Counted from the stretch's first letter, positions 1-8,710 are shown. The stretch is 64,000 nucleotides of DNA from Gemmatimonadota bacterium (GCA_028873695.1 JAPPNU010000017.1:174554-238553), one strand, 5' to 3'. Translations and numbers: made by a program. The notes: generated from the letters alone by a model not told the origin.

Positions 1-63
1 AAAGGTTTGTTCATCGGGGTCCCTAACGTGGTGTTTTGGGGGGGCCTCAAAATTGTTACCCCC

Positions 64-95
64 AAAAAAAAAACACACGGGCGACCAGCGTCGCC
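64..95 (-). terminator. Rho-independent terminator of the cytochrome c gene
   Basis: Read on the minus strand, a 6-bp GC stem (GGCGAC / GTCGCC, 4-nt loop) is followed four to six bases later by ten T residues. It lies about 40 bases past the stop of the tetraheme cytochrome gene. The rest of the first 132 bases is low-complexity homopolymer runs with no gene. Confidence 0.6.
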
Positions 96-132
96 GCCCG
101 CCCCTTCTGTTTGGTGTACCGGCATGATTCGT

Positions 133-732
133 CTATTCACCGGTTGAACGCGGCAGGAATTCAGCCGCGCCCGCGTGGCAGGTTGCGCACGTGACCGGCG
201 TCCCGTCCGACGTGACCAGCGATCCCTCGTAGTGGTCCATCATGTATTTGGCCATCAGCTTGTGTCTGGTGGGCTGCTCCGGGTCGAGGCGCCCGTCCTC
301 ATGCCTGACGTGACAGAATTCGCAGTTTACGCCGAGCGCCGACTCAATCGCCTTCATCTTCCGGTAAATCTCCCGCCGGGGCATACGCTCAGACAGATTG
401 GAAGGCTTGGCGCCGGCGAGGTCGCGCGGAATGAAACGGGCGCTGCCCCGGTGGCAAGACATGCAGTCCAGCGCCTCGCCGTCATGCGTTTTCAGGCCGT
501 CCACAAAGTGAACCTTCATGTGGACGGCTGTCTGCTTGAACAACGAAGGCGCCTTGAAATCAGGCTTTCCATCCGATCCGCGTACCGTGTGACAGTGAGT
601 ACACCGTACTCCGAGTGACGCGGCAATTCGTTTCATATTCTCTTCGCTGGTGTCTATCACGTGGTCCCGGCCGGCATGCGCGCCTGCCGCCGCAACACCC
701 ATTCCGAACACAATCAGCAACAGTTTCGACAA
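133..732 (-). CDS. Periplasmic tetraheme c-type cytochrome with internal duplication
   Basis: A secreted multiheme electron carrier. Residues 1-20 form a signal peptide ending at AHA. Four CxxCH heme sites lie at residues 44-48, 90-94, 137-141 and 182-186. The protein is two tandem units of about 90 residues: each has an ASLGV/SALGV-C-x2-CH site, then a second C-x2-CH followed by an FIP/FLP motif. The unit resembles the cytochrome family related to the photosynthetic reaction-centre cytochrome c subunit, found in non-phototrophs such as Acidobacteria. The start codon is TTG, chosen because it gives a complete signal peptide; the upstream G-rich tract is only a weak ribosome site. Redox partner is unknown. 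Confidence 0.85.
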   Translation of the reverse strand: MSKLLLIVFGMGVAAAGAHAGRDHVIDTSEENMKRIAASLGVRCTHCHTVRGSDGKPDFKAPSLFKQTAVHMKVHFVDGLKTHDGEALDCMSCHRGSARFIPRDLAGAKPSNLSERMPRREIYRKMKAIESALGVNCEFCHVRHEDGRLDPEQPTRHKLMAKYMMDHYEGSLVTSDGTPVTCATCHAGAAEFLPRSTGE

Positions 733-820
733 AACGCCCCCGCAGCCTCGTTAATTCAGAACGCCAAACTTACGTGGAAGGACAGGATGAGAAACGGGAA
801 CAGGATCAAGACCCGATCGG

Positions 821-856
821 GATTCCCCGCGGTCTTCGCGCGGTTGCATACGCGCC
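821..856 (+). repeat. Degenerate fragment related to the element at 30705-30892
   Basis: About 31 of 36 bases match 30721-30756, including the shared core GCGGTCTTCGCGCGG. It lies in the non-coding gap between two genes. The inverted end seen in the 30.7 kb copy is not recognisable here, so this is at most a remnant. The similarity was found by eye. Confidence 0.4.
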
Positions 857-896
857 ACGTATATCCCTGTGATCCGTTGCCGCTTCCGCCCGCGAC

Positions 897-2258
897 TCAG
901 TTCACGCGGCCGCCAACCAGGGAACGCCCGTCCACGTAACCGGGAACGTCCAGGCCGACGGCATCGAAAAGCGTTGGAAACACGTCGATCAGCCGGACCC
1001 GCCGCGGCAGATCCGCCTTGCGATTGATGTAAAACATCGCGTCAGAAAACGTATGGGTGCCATTGACCGGGCTGCGATCCATCAATACCTCATTATCGAA
1101 TCCGCCCTTCAAATCGTACCCTGCCATTGGCATGGCAATCAGATCCGGCGCCATGTCGAAGGCATCGCCGGCATAGAGTTCTTCGCGTCTGAAGACCCTG
1201 CGGATCACCGGTTCACCCGTTGCCGGATTCCGGATCTGCATCAGACCGTCCGCGACGTCCCGTCGAAGCGCCTCGTATTCCGCGCCCGGCGCCACGCACC
1301 CACCGCGCTCACGACCCCTCAGAGAAAGATAGATGCGCCCGGGCAGCAACGAATAACATTGCGTTTCGGGCGCCAGATCGCGAAGCCCCCTGGCTGTTCT
1401 TCCGTGGAAACGCAGGAAACCGGCCTGGCGCAGCCAGTAATTAAGATGCACTTCATACTTCAACGTGCAGAACCCATGGTCGGATACGATCATCAGCAGC
1501 GCGTTATCGTCAAGACGGGCCGCGACGTCACCGATGGCACGGTCAATCCGTGCATAGAACCGGTGGAACCAGGGCATATACGACTCGCTGCCGTCTTCCG
1601 CCAGTCCCCACAGGAAATGGTGCAACCTGTCCGTATCCAGGACGTGAGCGACGAAAAGCTCCCACGGTTCCCGGTCCAGATAGTGAAACATCGCGTCGAA
1701 CCGCCGTTCCATGGCCTGGAAGACATCGTCCAGAAACCGTTCGCGGTCCCTGCGCGCAAGCCAGGCGTCGATGTCGATCCGATATCCCATCGCAGCCAGT
1801 TCGCCCGCCACTGCGGCGGGATAGGTAGCCCCGTTCAGGTCCGGCGCCAGGAATCCGGAAATCAGAATCCCGTTTACCGCCCCCGGGGGGTACGTGGTGG
1901 GTACGCCCATGGAAAAGACGCGTCTGCCCATCCGGCTGAAAATCCCGGTCCAGGTTCTTGTACGCATCGTTGCGGACGTGGGGATGTACATTTCATGGGT
2001 GTCCGGTACACGATCAATAAAGCCATAGATATTGTGCCTGCCCGGATTGCACCCGGTTACGATCGACGCCCAGGCGACCGACGATACCGTCGGAAGGACC
2101 GACTCCATTTCCGCCAGGCTTCCGGTTTGCAACAGCGCCGCGAAATTCGGCATCCGGCCTTCGGCGACAAACCGGTTAATCAGACTGCAGGGTGTACCAT
2201 CCAGCCCGATAATCACAGCCCGTGACGGCTCATTTCGAAGGTGTTTGATCGGAAACAT
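897..2258 (-). CDS. Type I phosphodiesterase / nucleotide pyrophosphatase family protein
   Basis: A 453-residue member of the alkaline phosphatase superfamily, probably a metal-dependent hydrolase of phosphodiester or nucleotide substrates. N-terminal IIGLDG supplies metal ligands. The motif LPTVSSVAWASIVTG contains the nucleophile Thr/Ser region, followed by NPGRHNIYGF. The C-terminal half has MIVSDHGF with the second metal-binding Asp-His pair. The reading frame is open upstream into the tRNA-His gene, so the ATG at 2258 is chosen: it removes that overlap and starts just before the catalytic core. No signal peptide is seen, so a cytoplasmic location is likely. The substrate cannot be told from sequence. 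Confidence 0.85.
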   Translation of the reverse strand: MFPIKHLRNEPSRAVIIGLDGTPCSLINRFVAEGRMPNFAALLQTGSLAEMESVLPTVSSVAWASIVTGCNPGRHNIYGFIDRVPDTHEMYIPTSATMRTRTWTGIFSRMGRRVFSMGVPTTYPPGAVNGILISGFLAPDLNGATYPAAVAGELAAMGYRIDIDAWLARRDRERFLDDVFQAMERRFDAMFHYLDREPWELFVAHVLDTDRLHHFLWGLAEDGSESYMPWFHRFYARIDRAIGDVAARLDDNALLMIVSDHGFCTLKYEVHLNYWLRQAGFLRFHGRTARGLRDLAPETQCYSLLPGRIYLSLRGRERGGCVAPGAEYEALRRDVADGLMQIRNPATGEPVIRRVFRREELYAGDAFDMAPDLIAMPMAGYDLKGGFDNEVLMDRSPVNGTHTFSDAMFYINRKADLPRRVRLIDVFPTLFDAVGLDVPGYVDGRSLVGGRVN

Positions 2259-2336
2259 TGGGCACAGCGGACGCGAAAAAACCCTTGGCTCCAGAATCCG
2301 CAGGGAACCAAAGGCGAGAGAAAGCGAAGCGAAAAA

Positions 2337-2414
2337 TGGGGTGAGTGAGGGGACTTGAACCCCCGACCTCCTGGGCCACAACCAGGCGCTCTAACCATCT
2401 GAGCTACACCCACC
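2337..2414 (-). tRNA. tRNA-His (GTG)
   Basis: Minus-strand cloverleaf: acceptor GTGGGTG paired with CACTCAC, D arm starting GCTC, anticodon stem CCTGG/CCAGG with loop TTGTGGC (anticodon GTG), and T arm with GTTCAAG. The extra G at position -1 (base 2414) pairs with discriminator C73 (base 2340), the identity mark of tRNA-His. CCA is encoded (2337-2339). Confidence 0.95.
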
Positions 2415-2430
2415 ACAAGCTGATGCAAAA

Positions 2431-2504
<74 letters not shown>

Positions 2505-2656
2505 CACAAGCCCCGCGCACGAAGCCGTCTGCTGGAAATCGGTGAATAAAGATAGTCCAAACTCCCTGTGGTGTCAAGCAAAATACAGCGCAACGCAAGG
2601 TTATGTAAAGATCTGTAAATTTGAGCTCTATGTAGACTCCGATAAGAAAATCCGCC

Positions 2657-2685
2657 TTGCTATCCGGACGCATGTAAGGTATATT
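2657..2685 (+). promoter_or_regulatory. Probable sigma-70 promoter for the barrel gene
   Basis: TTGCTA at 2657-2662, a 17-base spacer, and TATATT at 2680-2685. The predicted start site near 2692 lies 56 bases before the ATG at 2748. This supports translation starting at the signal-peptide ATG and not at the later in-frame codons. Confidence 0.5.
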
Positions 2686-2747
2686 TCAAGCCGGGAAAAC
2701 GGTACGCTTGCAGCAGGTCCACTGCTGAGGGATCGAGGACATCCGGA

Positions 2748-3713
2748 ATGCGAACGTTCGCAGTAGTCTTACTGTTCCTTCTGGCGCGACTTTTCGTCGT
2801 ACCCGCCGCCCATGCTCAGGGCGGTGTCAGCTGACGACGCCCCGTGCTCCCGGGCGGGAGCCTGATGAAGAACAGTATGGTCGTACAGGATCAGTTGAAG
2901 TTCAGTGTGCATTACGACTACGAATACCTTTCCGACCCCCACTACGGGTCTCGCGCCATACCGAACGTCAATCGCGAACGAACGGACAATGCCACAACCA
3001 CCCTGTTCGCCTCCCTCGGCGTTACCGGGCACATCGGTCTCGCACTCGCCTTACCCTTCCGTTCAGTTACGAACGAAAAGGTGCTGTTACGCGGACAGAA
3101 CCCCAATCAATATGAGGGCGGGAAATATGTCAGGCATGCTTCCGGTCTTGGCGATATCGTGGTAATGCTGAATTACGCCCCTCCCCTTGCGGCGGGCTTT
3201 CCCGGGATGAATTTCGGCATCGGTTTGAAGCTGGCAAACGGATCCGTGGATGCCAAAGACCGGTACGGCGACCGCTTCGCCGACAACCTGCAGATCGGGT
3301 CGGGAAGTGTGGATCCGATTCTTGCGATCAATGTATTTCATCGTTACGAACACCTCACGGTTTCAGCAGGCGTGTTTACGCGCATCACCTCAAGACAGAA
3401 CATCTTTGGGTACAAATATGGAAATGAACTGCACGCAAGCCTGTCTCTGGAATACGAGAGCGGCGGCTGGATTTACGGCGGCGTGAGCCTGAAGAACCTG
3501 ATCACCTCGAGGGACCGATATCAGTTCGGGCAGATAACGAGGGAACGGGGAGGAAAGTGGATGTATCTTTCGCCCGAATTGGGGGTTAACGTCTTGGACA
3601 ACTTAAGCGTAGAATTTCACCTGCCCGTTGTCGTATTACAGAACGTAAATGAGAGCCAGTTGACATCGGATTATCTGATCGAGCTGAGCACGACATATGC
3701 TTTCTCGCTTTAG
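2748..3713 (+). pseudogene. Outer-membrane beta-barrel protein, interrupted by an in-frame TGA
   Basis: The ATG at 2748 (GAGG at 2735-2738) opens a clean signal peptide: hydrophobic LLFLL core and Ala-His-Ala cleavage site, 28 codons in all. A TGA follows at 2832-2834. The same frame continues from 2835 to TAG at 3713 with about 292 residues of amphipathic beta-strand pattern ending in ...YAFSL, the aromatic-terminal signature of outer-membrane barrels. Without the N-terminal segment the barrel has no export signal. Either this is a recent nonsense mutation, a sequencing error, or TGA is read through, possibly as selenocysteine. An internal start at ATG 2865 (GGGAG upstream) could make only a signal-less product. 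Family resembles uncharacterised OM transporter-like proteins; the function is unknown. Confidence 0.6.
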
Positions 3714-3841
3714 CAGCCCGTTGAAAAAGTCCATCCGGGCTGCGGCCGGCCCTTGCGGTCGAAATACTGCGTTGCGCGCCCTCGCCGAATCGATGGATGG
3801 GGCTCGGTCTCGCATGCAGAGCGACGTTATTCAACGGACTG
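3714..3841 (+). repeat. MITE-like element with CAGCCCGTTGAA ends
   Basis: The 128-bp stretch begins CAGCCCGTTGAA right after the barrel stop codon and ends TTCAACGGACTG, giving imperfect 12-bp inverted ends (11 of 12 match). It carries no gene of its own and no transposase lies nearby. It resembles short palindromic elements common in intergenic DNA of many bacteria. A solo end with the same sequence is at 47262-47291. It ends 14 bases before the start codon of the next gene, so it supplies that gene's leader. Confidence 0.6.
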
Positions 3842-3855
3842 TCAGGCGATCCGGC

Positions 3856-4932
3856 ATGTACAGTACTGGAAAAACAAACGGCCGGTTCGTTTTTTTTGTC
3901 CTGTGCGTGACCCTTTGTGTGGCGGGCTGCGCTCTCTATCTTGACGACGAAGCGCCTGAGCAGTTCTACGAGATCGAAGATTTCGAAATTCTCGAACTCG
4001 GTGTGAACATCTCCGATATGGTCATGGATCCCATCCAGCCATATCTGTATCTGGCCGATTATGGCAACAACCGGATACTCCGCATCCACCTGGGCAGGCA
4101 GATGGCCGTTGAAAGTAGCCTGCAGGTCGGTTCGCACCCCATCGATCTGGATATCACGCCGGACGAGCGCCACCTGGTGGTGGGATTGAACGGTGAATCG
4201 AACCTCAAGGTGATTGATCTGAGTTCGTTCACCATCGTGAAGACGGTTCCGTACTCGCTTAACGACATTTCCCACATCGTCTGCGGAAGCGACTCGCTAG
4301 TCTACGTCTCGTCGCTTGATGAGCCGCTGCTGATTGCAGTATCGATCGTGGACAACCTCGAATCCAGCGGGAACGTGCGTTCCGGCGCACTTCAGATGAA
4401 CCACGGAGACCGAAAGCTGTTTGTTGCCGCCAGAAACAACGTGCTGAAATACGACGCCTCCGGACAATTCCCCACCACCGAGACGACCACCACGCGCTTC
4501 AGTTTCTCGGCCAGGATCAACGATTTCGTCATTGGACCCCTCAACGAGCATCTCTACCTGGGCCTGGCGGACCCGGAAGACCGCGGCCACGTCAAGGATC
4601 TCTGGGCATTCAGCGCCGACGATCTGACCCTGACGGGGAAATACGAAATCAAGTCGCCCGCACTGGGGCTTGCGCTGAGTCGCGACGGCCGCCGGCTGTT
4701 CGTCGCGCCTACGGACGCCGATGAAGCGGGCGTGTTCATCGTTGAGTTCGATACGCAGACCAAACTGGAGAAGCGCTACTTTCTCGCCGCCGGAAACCTC
4801 ACCGAGCGAGGCATCGCCATCGACAACAGCGATGAGTATCTGTACCTGGCGGTGCACACGCCCGGCGATGACGATACCTTCGAACCTTACAATATCGATT
4901 CCTACGATCTGCAGCGAATCAGAATAGATTGA
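3856..4932 (+). CDS. Beta-propeller lipoprotein (YVTN/SMP-30-like repeats)
   Basis: A secreted lipoprotein: MYSTGKTNGR, then a hydrophobic stretch ending in the lipobox CVAGC, so lipid attachment is on that Cys. The rest is built of about seven repeats of roughly 45 residues of the type (Y/L)YLADYGNNRILRI, DITPDERHLVVGL, LALSRDGRRLFVAP, IAIDNSDEYLYLAV, typical of seven-bladed YVTN/NHL propellers. These usually bind proteins, sugars or surfaces. The frame is open far upstream through the repeat element; the ATG at 3856 is chosen because it places the lipobox correctly. No enzymatic residues are evident. It follows the barrel gene and could act with it at the envelope, but this is conjecture. 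Confidence 0.75.
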   Translation: MYSTGKTNGRFVFFVLCVTLCVAGCALYLDDEAPEQFYEIEDFEILELGVNISDMVMDPIQPYLYLADYGNNRILRIHLGRQMAVESSLQVGSHPIDLDITPDERHLVVGLNGESNLKVIDLSSFTIVKTVPYSLNDISHIVCGSDSLVYVSSLDEPLLIAVSIVDNLESSGNVRSGALQMNHGDRKLFVAARNNVLKYDASGQFPTTETTTTRFSFSARINDFVIGPLNEHLYLGLADPEDRGHVKDLWAFSADDLTLTGKYEIKSPALGLALSRDGRRLFVAPTDADEAGVFIVEFDTQTKLEKRYFLAAGNLTERGIAIDNSDEYLYLAVHTPGDDDTFEPYNIDSYDLQRIRID

Positions 4933-4998
4933 CGGGCGTATGCCGTCGCGCACCGGTGCGCCTCTTTTGCTGTGAGTGTCTCGGAACGGCGCACGTGA

Positions 4999-5727
4999 CT
5001 AAACGCTTTCCCCCTGAATGTCGTGATAGTACCGGCACAGGGCGGACACGGAACACGCGTCGCAGGACGGATTCCTGGCGGTGCATACTGTCTTTCCGAA
5101 TTCGACCATGTTAATGTGGAAAGACCGGGCCCGGCCCTCAGGGATCAGAGGCGCGAGTTCCTGGTGCGCCTTTTCGCGGCTGCATCGCGCCGAGACGACC
5201 CCCACCCGACGAAGAACGCGATATACGTGCGTATCCACGGCGCACAGATCGCGATCAAACGCAAAGGCAAGCACGATATAGGCCGTCTTGATCCCGATGC
5301 CCCGATGTCGGGTCAACAGGGTTATCGCGGCCTGATTCGGCAGATCCCGCAGGAAATCCAGGTTCATGTTCCCCCGTTCGCGCTTCAGCCAGCGAAGGAA
5401 CGCCTGCATAATCGGGGCTTTCGTATTCGCCAATCCCGCCACGCGAATGGCGTCCTTCAGTTGCGTTTCGTCGGCGGCCATTACGTCGCCCCAATCCGGA
5501 AACCGCTCACGCATCCTCTCAAAAGCCCGATCCCTGTTGTCGTCGTTCGTGTTCTGGGACAGGATCGTCCTCATCAGTGCATCGAGACCATCCGGTCGCA
5601 CGCGCTCGAGATCCCATGCTGCGCCACCGAATAAACCGTCGAGTACGCAGGACACTTCAGCGATCACTGCGACGCGCGTCTGAGGCAGCGCGCGCTCCCA
5701 CCACCTCGTTAGCGAACACATCGGCAT
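4999..5727 (-). CDS. nth: Endonuclease III-like DNA glycosylase/AP lyase
   Basis: Base-excision repair enzyme of the HhH-GPD family, 242 residues. The helix-hairpin-helix is HRGIGIKTAYIVL with the catalytic Lys; the catalytic Asp is in AVDTHVYRVLRRVG. The C-terminal [4Fe-4S] loop has the canonical C-x6-C-x2-C-x5-C spacing (CTARNPSCDACSVSALC). The N-terminus is longer than in E. coli Nth. The ATG at 5727 is preceded by GGAG four bases upstream; another ATG at 5721 is possible. It may be a subfamily distinct from true Nth (the hairpin reads RGIG, not PGVG), so oxidised-pyrimidine activity is inferred from family only. Confidence 0.85.
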   Translation of the reverse strand: MPMCSLTRWWERALPQTRVAVIAEVSCVLDGLFGGAAWDLERVRPDGLDALMRTILSQNTNDDNRDRAFERMRERFPDWGDVMAADETQLKDAIRVAGLANTKAPIMQAFLRWLKRERGNMNLDFLRDLPNQAAITLLTRHRGIGIKTAYIVLAFAFDRDLCAVDTHVYRVLRRVGVVSARCSREKAHQELAPLIPEGRARSFHINMVEFGKTVCTARNPSCDACSVSALCRYYHDIQGESV

Positions 5728-6030
5728 CTTCTCCAGGATACCTGGACCTTCTCCAGGGTCCGGTCCCGGCGCCACGAGCGGATTTCTCCGTTGTCGGTAT
5801 ACGTCCTCATCCTTCCTCCTTCCTGCATCCGGAACGTACTGTGAATCTCCGGTGTATCTATCCCAGGGCAACGTCAGGTTCCGTTCCCGGCGCGAGGCTT
5901 GACTTAAACGACGTCGATACCGATATTTCGAACGATCCGAGAAAGAACAGACTCCGCACGGTGTACGCCTGTCCACGGATCTTGTGTCCGATGGCATACC
6001 GCCGGGCCCTCACCCACCGAGCGTCTATCG
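5728..6030. other. 303-base gap between divergent nth-like and HD genes
   Basis: It holds the probable promoter at 5899-5927 for the rightward gene and the leader of the leftward gene. No RNA gene or repeat is visible. Short open frames here have no ribosome site and look random. Confidence 0.5.
5899..5927 (+). promoter_or_regulatory. Probable promoter of the HD-domain gene
   Basis: TTGACT at 5899-5904, 17-base spacer, GATATT at 5922-5927, about 100 bases before the ATG at 6031. The 12-mer CTTGACTTAAAC (5898-5909) recurs exactly at 7611-7622, at the promoter proposed for the M23 gene. Confidence 0.45.
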
Positions 6031-7380
6031 ATGCCGATCGACCTCCGGTTTCTGGAATCAGGCAAGGCCATCAGGGATCCCATCTGGGGACATATCCATA
6101 TTCCCGAAGATATGGTCCCTTTGGTCGACGCCGAGGAATTCCAGCGCCTGCGCGACATCTCCCAACTCGGCCACGTGCTCCTGGTGTATCCCGGAGCGCG
6201 CCATTCCCGGTTCGAACACTCGCTGGGCGTCTTCCATATTGCCGGACAGTTTCTTCGCCGGCTTGTTCAGGCGGACCCGTCGCCGGATATAAACATCGAA
6301 GATGCGCGCGTTCTGCTGGCGGCCAGCCTGCTGCACGACATCGGCCACTACCCGTTCTGTCACGTTCTCGAAGAAATGCAGATGTTTTTCATCGACCACG
6401 AGGAACGCGGCCGTCAGATCATCCTGGATCCTTCCACGGAAGTCAACGCCGCCCTGCTGAGGGCCGAGACGGACCCCCTCCGGGTGGCGAACGTGATCGA
6501 CTACCGCAACAGCAGTCTGTCGATCCCGGATACCGACCTGCGCCTGGCGCATATTCTCAGCGGCACACTGGACCCCGACAAGATCGACTACCTTCTGAGA
6601 GATGCGCGCTACTGCGGGGTGCCCTTCGGCGAATCGGTCAACCGGGACCGCCTGCTGGGTTCTATCACGTTCGATCCGGCCGGACAGCGGCCCGCGATCA
6701 CCTACAAGGGCGTCTCGGCCGTGGAAGCGCTGATATTCACGAGCTATCTGATGTACCGGAACGTATACTGGCACCACGCCGTGCGGTCTGCGAATGCGAT
6801 GTTCAAACGCGCGGTCCAGGATCTGCTGCATCACCCGGCTTCCAGCCTTGGCGAAGGAGACTTCAACAGGGCAACGGAAGCCGACCTGATTCACCGCCTT
6901 GAACTGGAGATGGATCGGTTGGGTATCGATCGACGAAGCAGCATGATCGGGCGTCTGAAACGCCGCAAGCTCCACAAGGTTGCCCGGGTCTTCTTCTCCC
7001 GGGAAAAGGAAGAGGGCCTGACCGCCAGACTCGAGAGGTTGTATTATCATCCAGCCGACCGCCGGAGACTCGAAATCGAACTGTGCAGGGTGTTCGGCGC
7101 GAAGACCGGGCTCGGGCTGAACGGGGATGAGATTCTGATCGATATCCCACGGATCGGGAAGAGCCCCGAGTTCAACCTGAATGTCTATTTCGGATCCCAC
7201 ATCCCGCTTGACAAGGCCGACCCACTCAGTTTCGACGATCCGGAAGTCTCCATGCTCAAGGAGTACCTGATCGGCAACTTCGAAACCCAGGCAAAGGTCG
7301 TTCGTATCTTCTGCGTCGATCAGCCGGCGCTGCGAGACACGCTGAAGGCCGAGGTAATCGATCACATCATGTTCGTTTAG
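6031..7380 (+). CDS. HD-domain phosphohydrolase, SAMHD1/dGTPase-like
   Basis: A cytosolic metal-dependent phosphohydrolase of 449 residues. Metal ligands are visible in order: His in RFEHSLGV (about residue 63), the HD pair in LLHDIGHYPFCH (102-103), and the distal Asp in LDPDKIDYLLRDA (about residue 187). RHSRFEHSLG and the following layout match the YwfO/SAMHD1-like branch, which often hydrolyses dNTPs. The C-terminal 200 residues are family-specific and unassigned. The ATG at 6031 lies directly before PIDLRFLES, the usual N-terminus of the family. It is divergent from the glycosylase gene, consistent with a nucleotide-pool or repair role, but the substrate is unproven. Confidence 0.8.
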   Translation: MPIDLRFLESGKAIRDPIWGHIHIPEDMVPLVDAEEFQRLRDISQLGHVLLVYPGARHSRFEHSLGVFHIAGQFLRRLVQADPSPDINIEDARVLLAASLLHDIGHYPFCHVLEEMQMFFIDHEERGRQIILDPSTEVNAALLRAETDPLRVANVIDYRNSSLSIPDTDLRLAHILSGTLDPDKIDYLLRDARYCGVPFGESVNRDRLLGSITFDPAGQRPAITYKGVSAVEALIFTSYLMYRNVYWHHAVRSANAMFKRAVQDLLHHPASSLGEGDFNRATEADLIHRLELEMDRLGIDRRSSMIGRLKRRKLHKVARVFFSREKEEGLTARLERLYYHPADRRRLEIELCRVFGAKTGLGLNGDEILIDIPRIGKSPEFNLNVYFGSHIPLDKADPLSFDDPEVSMLKEYLIGNFETQAKVVRIFCVDQPALRDTLKAEVIDHIMFV

Positions 7381-7713
7381 CCATCCACGCCAAGCGAATT
7401 GAACTCCTGCTGATGGTCGGATTTCATTGCACAGGCGGGTCTCCAACCTTCAGTCCGCCAACGCCGGTTCGTACCGTCATAAATGTTTGCGCCGGTAAGA
7501 ATTACCAGCAGTCAAGTCTTCCGCCTCGGATCGTTCGATCGCATACCTGATTTGCGCGGGCCCGCCGATAGGGAAGGTACGCCTCAGGACTCTGATCGGT
7601 TTAGTTTTGTCTTGACTTAAACCGGAAAAAGTCCTTAATTCTGCACTGTCAGATAAAAACCGAGGATACAATCTGAATATGGCTGCAAAAGCCACCGACG
7701 AAAGGTTTCGTGT
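7381..7713. other. 333-base gap before the M23 peptidase gene
   Basis: It contains the probable promoter at 7612-7640 and the ribosome site of the next gene. No terminator hairpin with a T-run, RNA gene or open frame with coding character is visible. Confidence 0.4.
7612..7640 (+). promoter_or_regulatory. Possible promoter of the M23 peptidase gene
   Basis: TTGACT at 7612-7617, 17-base spacer, and a weak TTAATT at 7635-7640, about 75 bases before the start codon. It shares the exact 12-mer CTTGACTTAAAC with the promoter at 5898. Confidence 0.35.
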
Positions 7714-8688
7714 ATGTGGAAGAGAAACCTGACGCTGATGGTCATACCCCACAATAGAGATCAGATGCGCCAGGTCAGGGCCTCTCGCCCCACCGTTTGG
7801 GGGCTTGGGGCCGGAGTGCTTTTGGGTTGTCTCGTCCTCGCCGTCGTCTTTTATGCATTGGGTTATTTCGTAAACCGGCATCACGAGGCGAATCTTCTGT
7901 CGTTGACGTCCGAGAATTCCGTACTCAGGGACCAGGTCAGCCGGTTGCAGCAAAAAGTGCAAGGCTTGCGGAAGAATGTAAACGACCTTACCGAAATGGA
8001 CCGGAAGTTCCGCAACTGGGTCAATCTGGCCGAACCGGGCGACGAGGTGCGGAAGATGGGCGTGGGCGGATATAGCACGGGTGCGCCGGAGTGGGAAGGC
8101 CGGGTGACCGGAGACATCGGAAAGAGGTTGACGACGGCGAATACGGACGTGGACCAGCTCCTGCGAGAAGCCCATTTTCTCGAATCCAGTTTCGAGCATA
8201 TCAACTCAATCCTCAGTCAGAACGAGATCGCCCGCCTGCATACGCCTTCCATTCTTCCGGTACCCCCGGAGTCCGGATGCTGGATTTCCTCGGGGTTCGG
8301 CTATCGGACCAATCCCTTTACCGGCGCCAGGCAGTTCCATAAAGGCATAGACATTGCCGGTCGTTCCGGCACGAAAATCCTGGCCACCGCCAACGGGCGG
8401 GTGGAGTCCGTCGGCAAAGACAGGTATCTCGGCTGGTACATTTCCATCGACCACGGCATGGACTACCGGACGCTGTACGCCCATCTCTTGAAGAAACCAT
8501 CGCTTGGGGTCGGTCAGGTCGTGAAACGCGGGCAGGTGGTTGGCAGAATGGGAAGATCCGGGCGTGCGACGGCGCCGCACCTGCATTATGCCGTGACGAA
8601 GAGGAACGGGGACAAGGAACACCCGATGAATCCGAGAAAATTCATTCACAATCAAAAAAACCGGAGACATCGCCTCTCCCGATTCTAG
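7714..8688 (+). CDS. Membrane-anchored M23 (LytM) peptidoglycan endopeptidase
   Basis: A cell-wall peptidase of 324 residues anchored in the inner membrane and facing the periplasm. Residues 29-53 form one transmembrane helix; 60-100 are a coiled coil (heptad-rich NLLSLTSENSVLRDQVSRLQ); the LytM domain spans about 190-310. Zinc ligands are His209 and Asp213 (HKGID) and His291 in HLHY (289-292). The domain also carries GFGYRTNPFTGARQFHKG. This architecture matches M23 proteins such as MepM or NlpD/EnvC-type regulators; all zinc ligands are intact, so an active enzyme is likely. The ATG at 7714 follows a GAAAGG about 8 bases upstream. The gene ends in a bidirectional terminator. Confidence 0.88.
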   Translation: MWKRNLTLMVIPHNRDQMRQVRASRPTVWGLGAGVLLGCLVLAVVFYALGYFVNRHHEANLLSLTSENSVLRDQVSRLQQKVQGLRKNVNDLTEMDRKFRNWVNLAEPGDEVRKMGVGGYSTGAPEWEGRVTGDIGKRLTTANTDVDQLLREAHFLESSFEHINSILSQNEIARLHTPSILPVPPESGCWISSGFGYRTNPFTGARQFHKGIDIAGRSGTKILATANGRVESVGKDRYLGWYISIDHGMDYRTLYAHLLKKPSLGVGQVVKRGQVVGRMGRSGRATAPHLHYAVTKRNGDKEHPMNPRKFIHNQKNRRHRLSRF

Positions 8689-8710
8689 GGTTTCCCGCCA
8701 ATATGAACCC

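Noticed and set aside
1..132. Homopolymer runs at the left edge
   Set aside because: Poly-G, poly-C and poly-A runs look like low-complexity edge sequence. Only the minus-strand terminator in it is supported.
1053..2225. Plus-strand open frame of 390 codons opposite the phosphodiesterase
   Set aside because: Antisense shadow with no domain; GC-rich DNA gives many such frames here.
6058..7446. Minus-strand open frame of 462 codons opposite the HD gene
   Set aside because: Shadow of a gene with intact catalytic motifs; no ribosome site or recognised domain.
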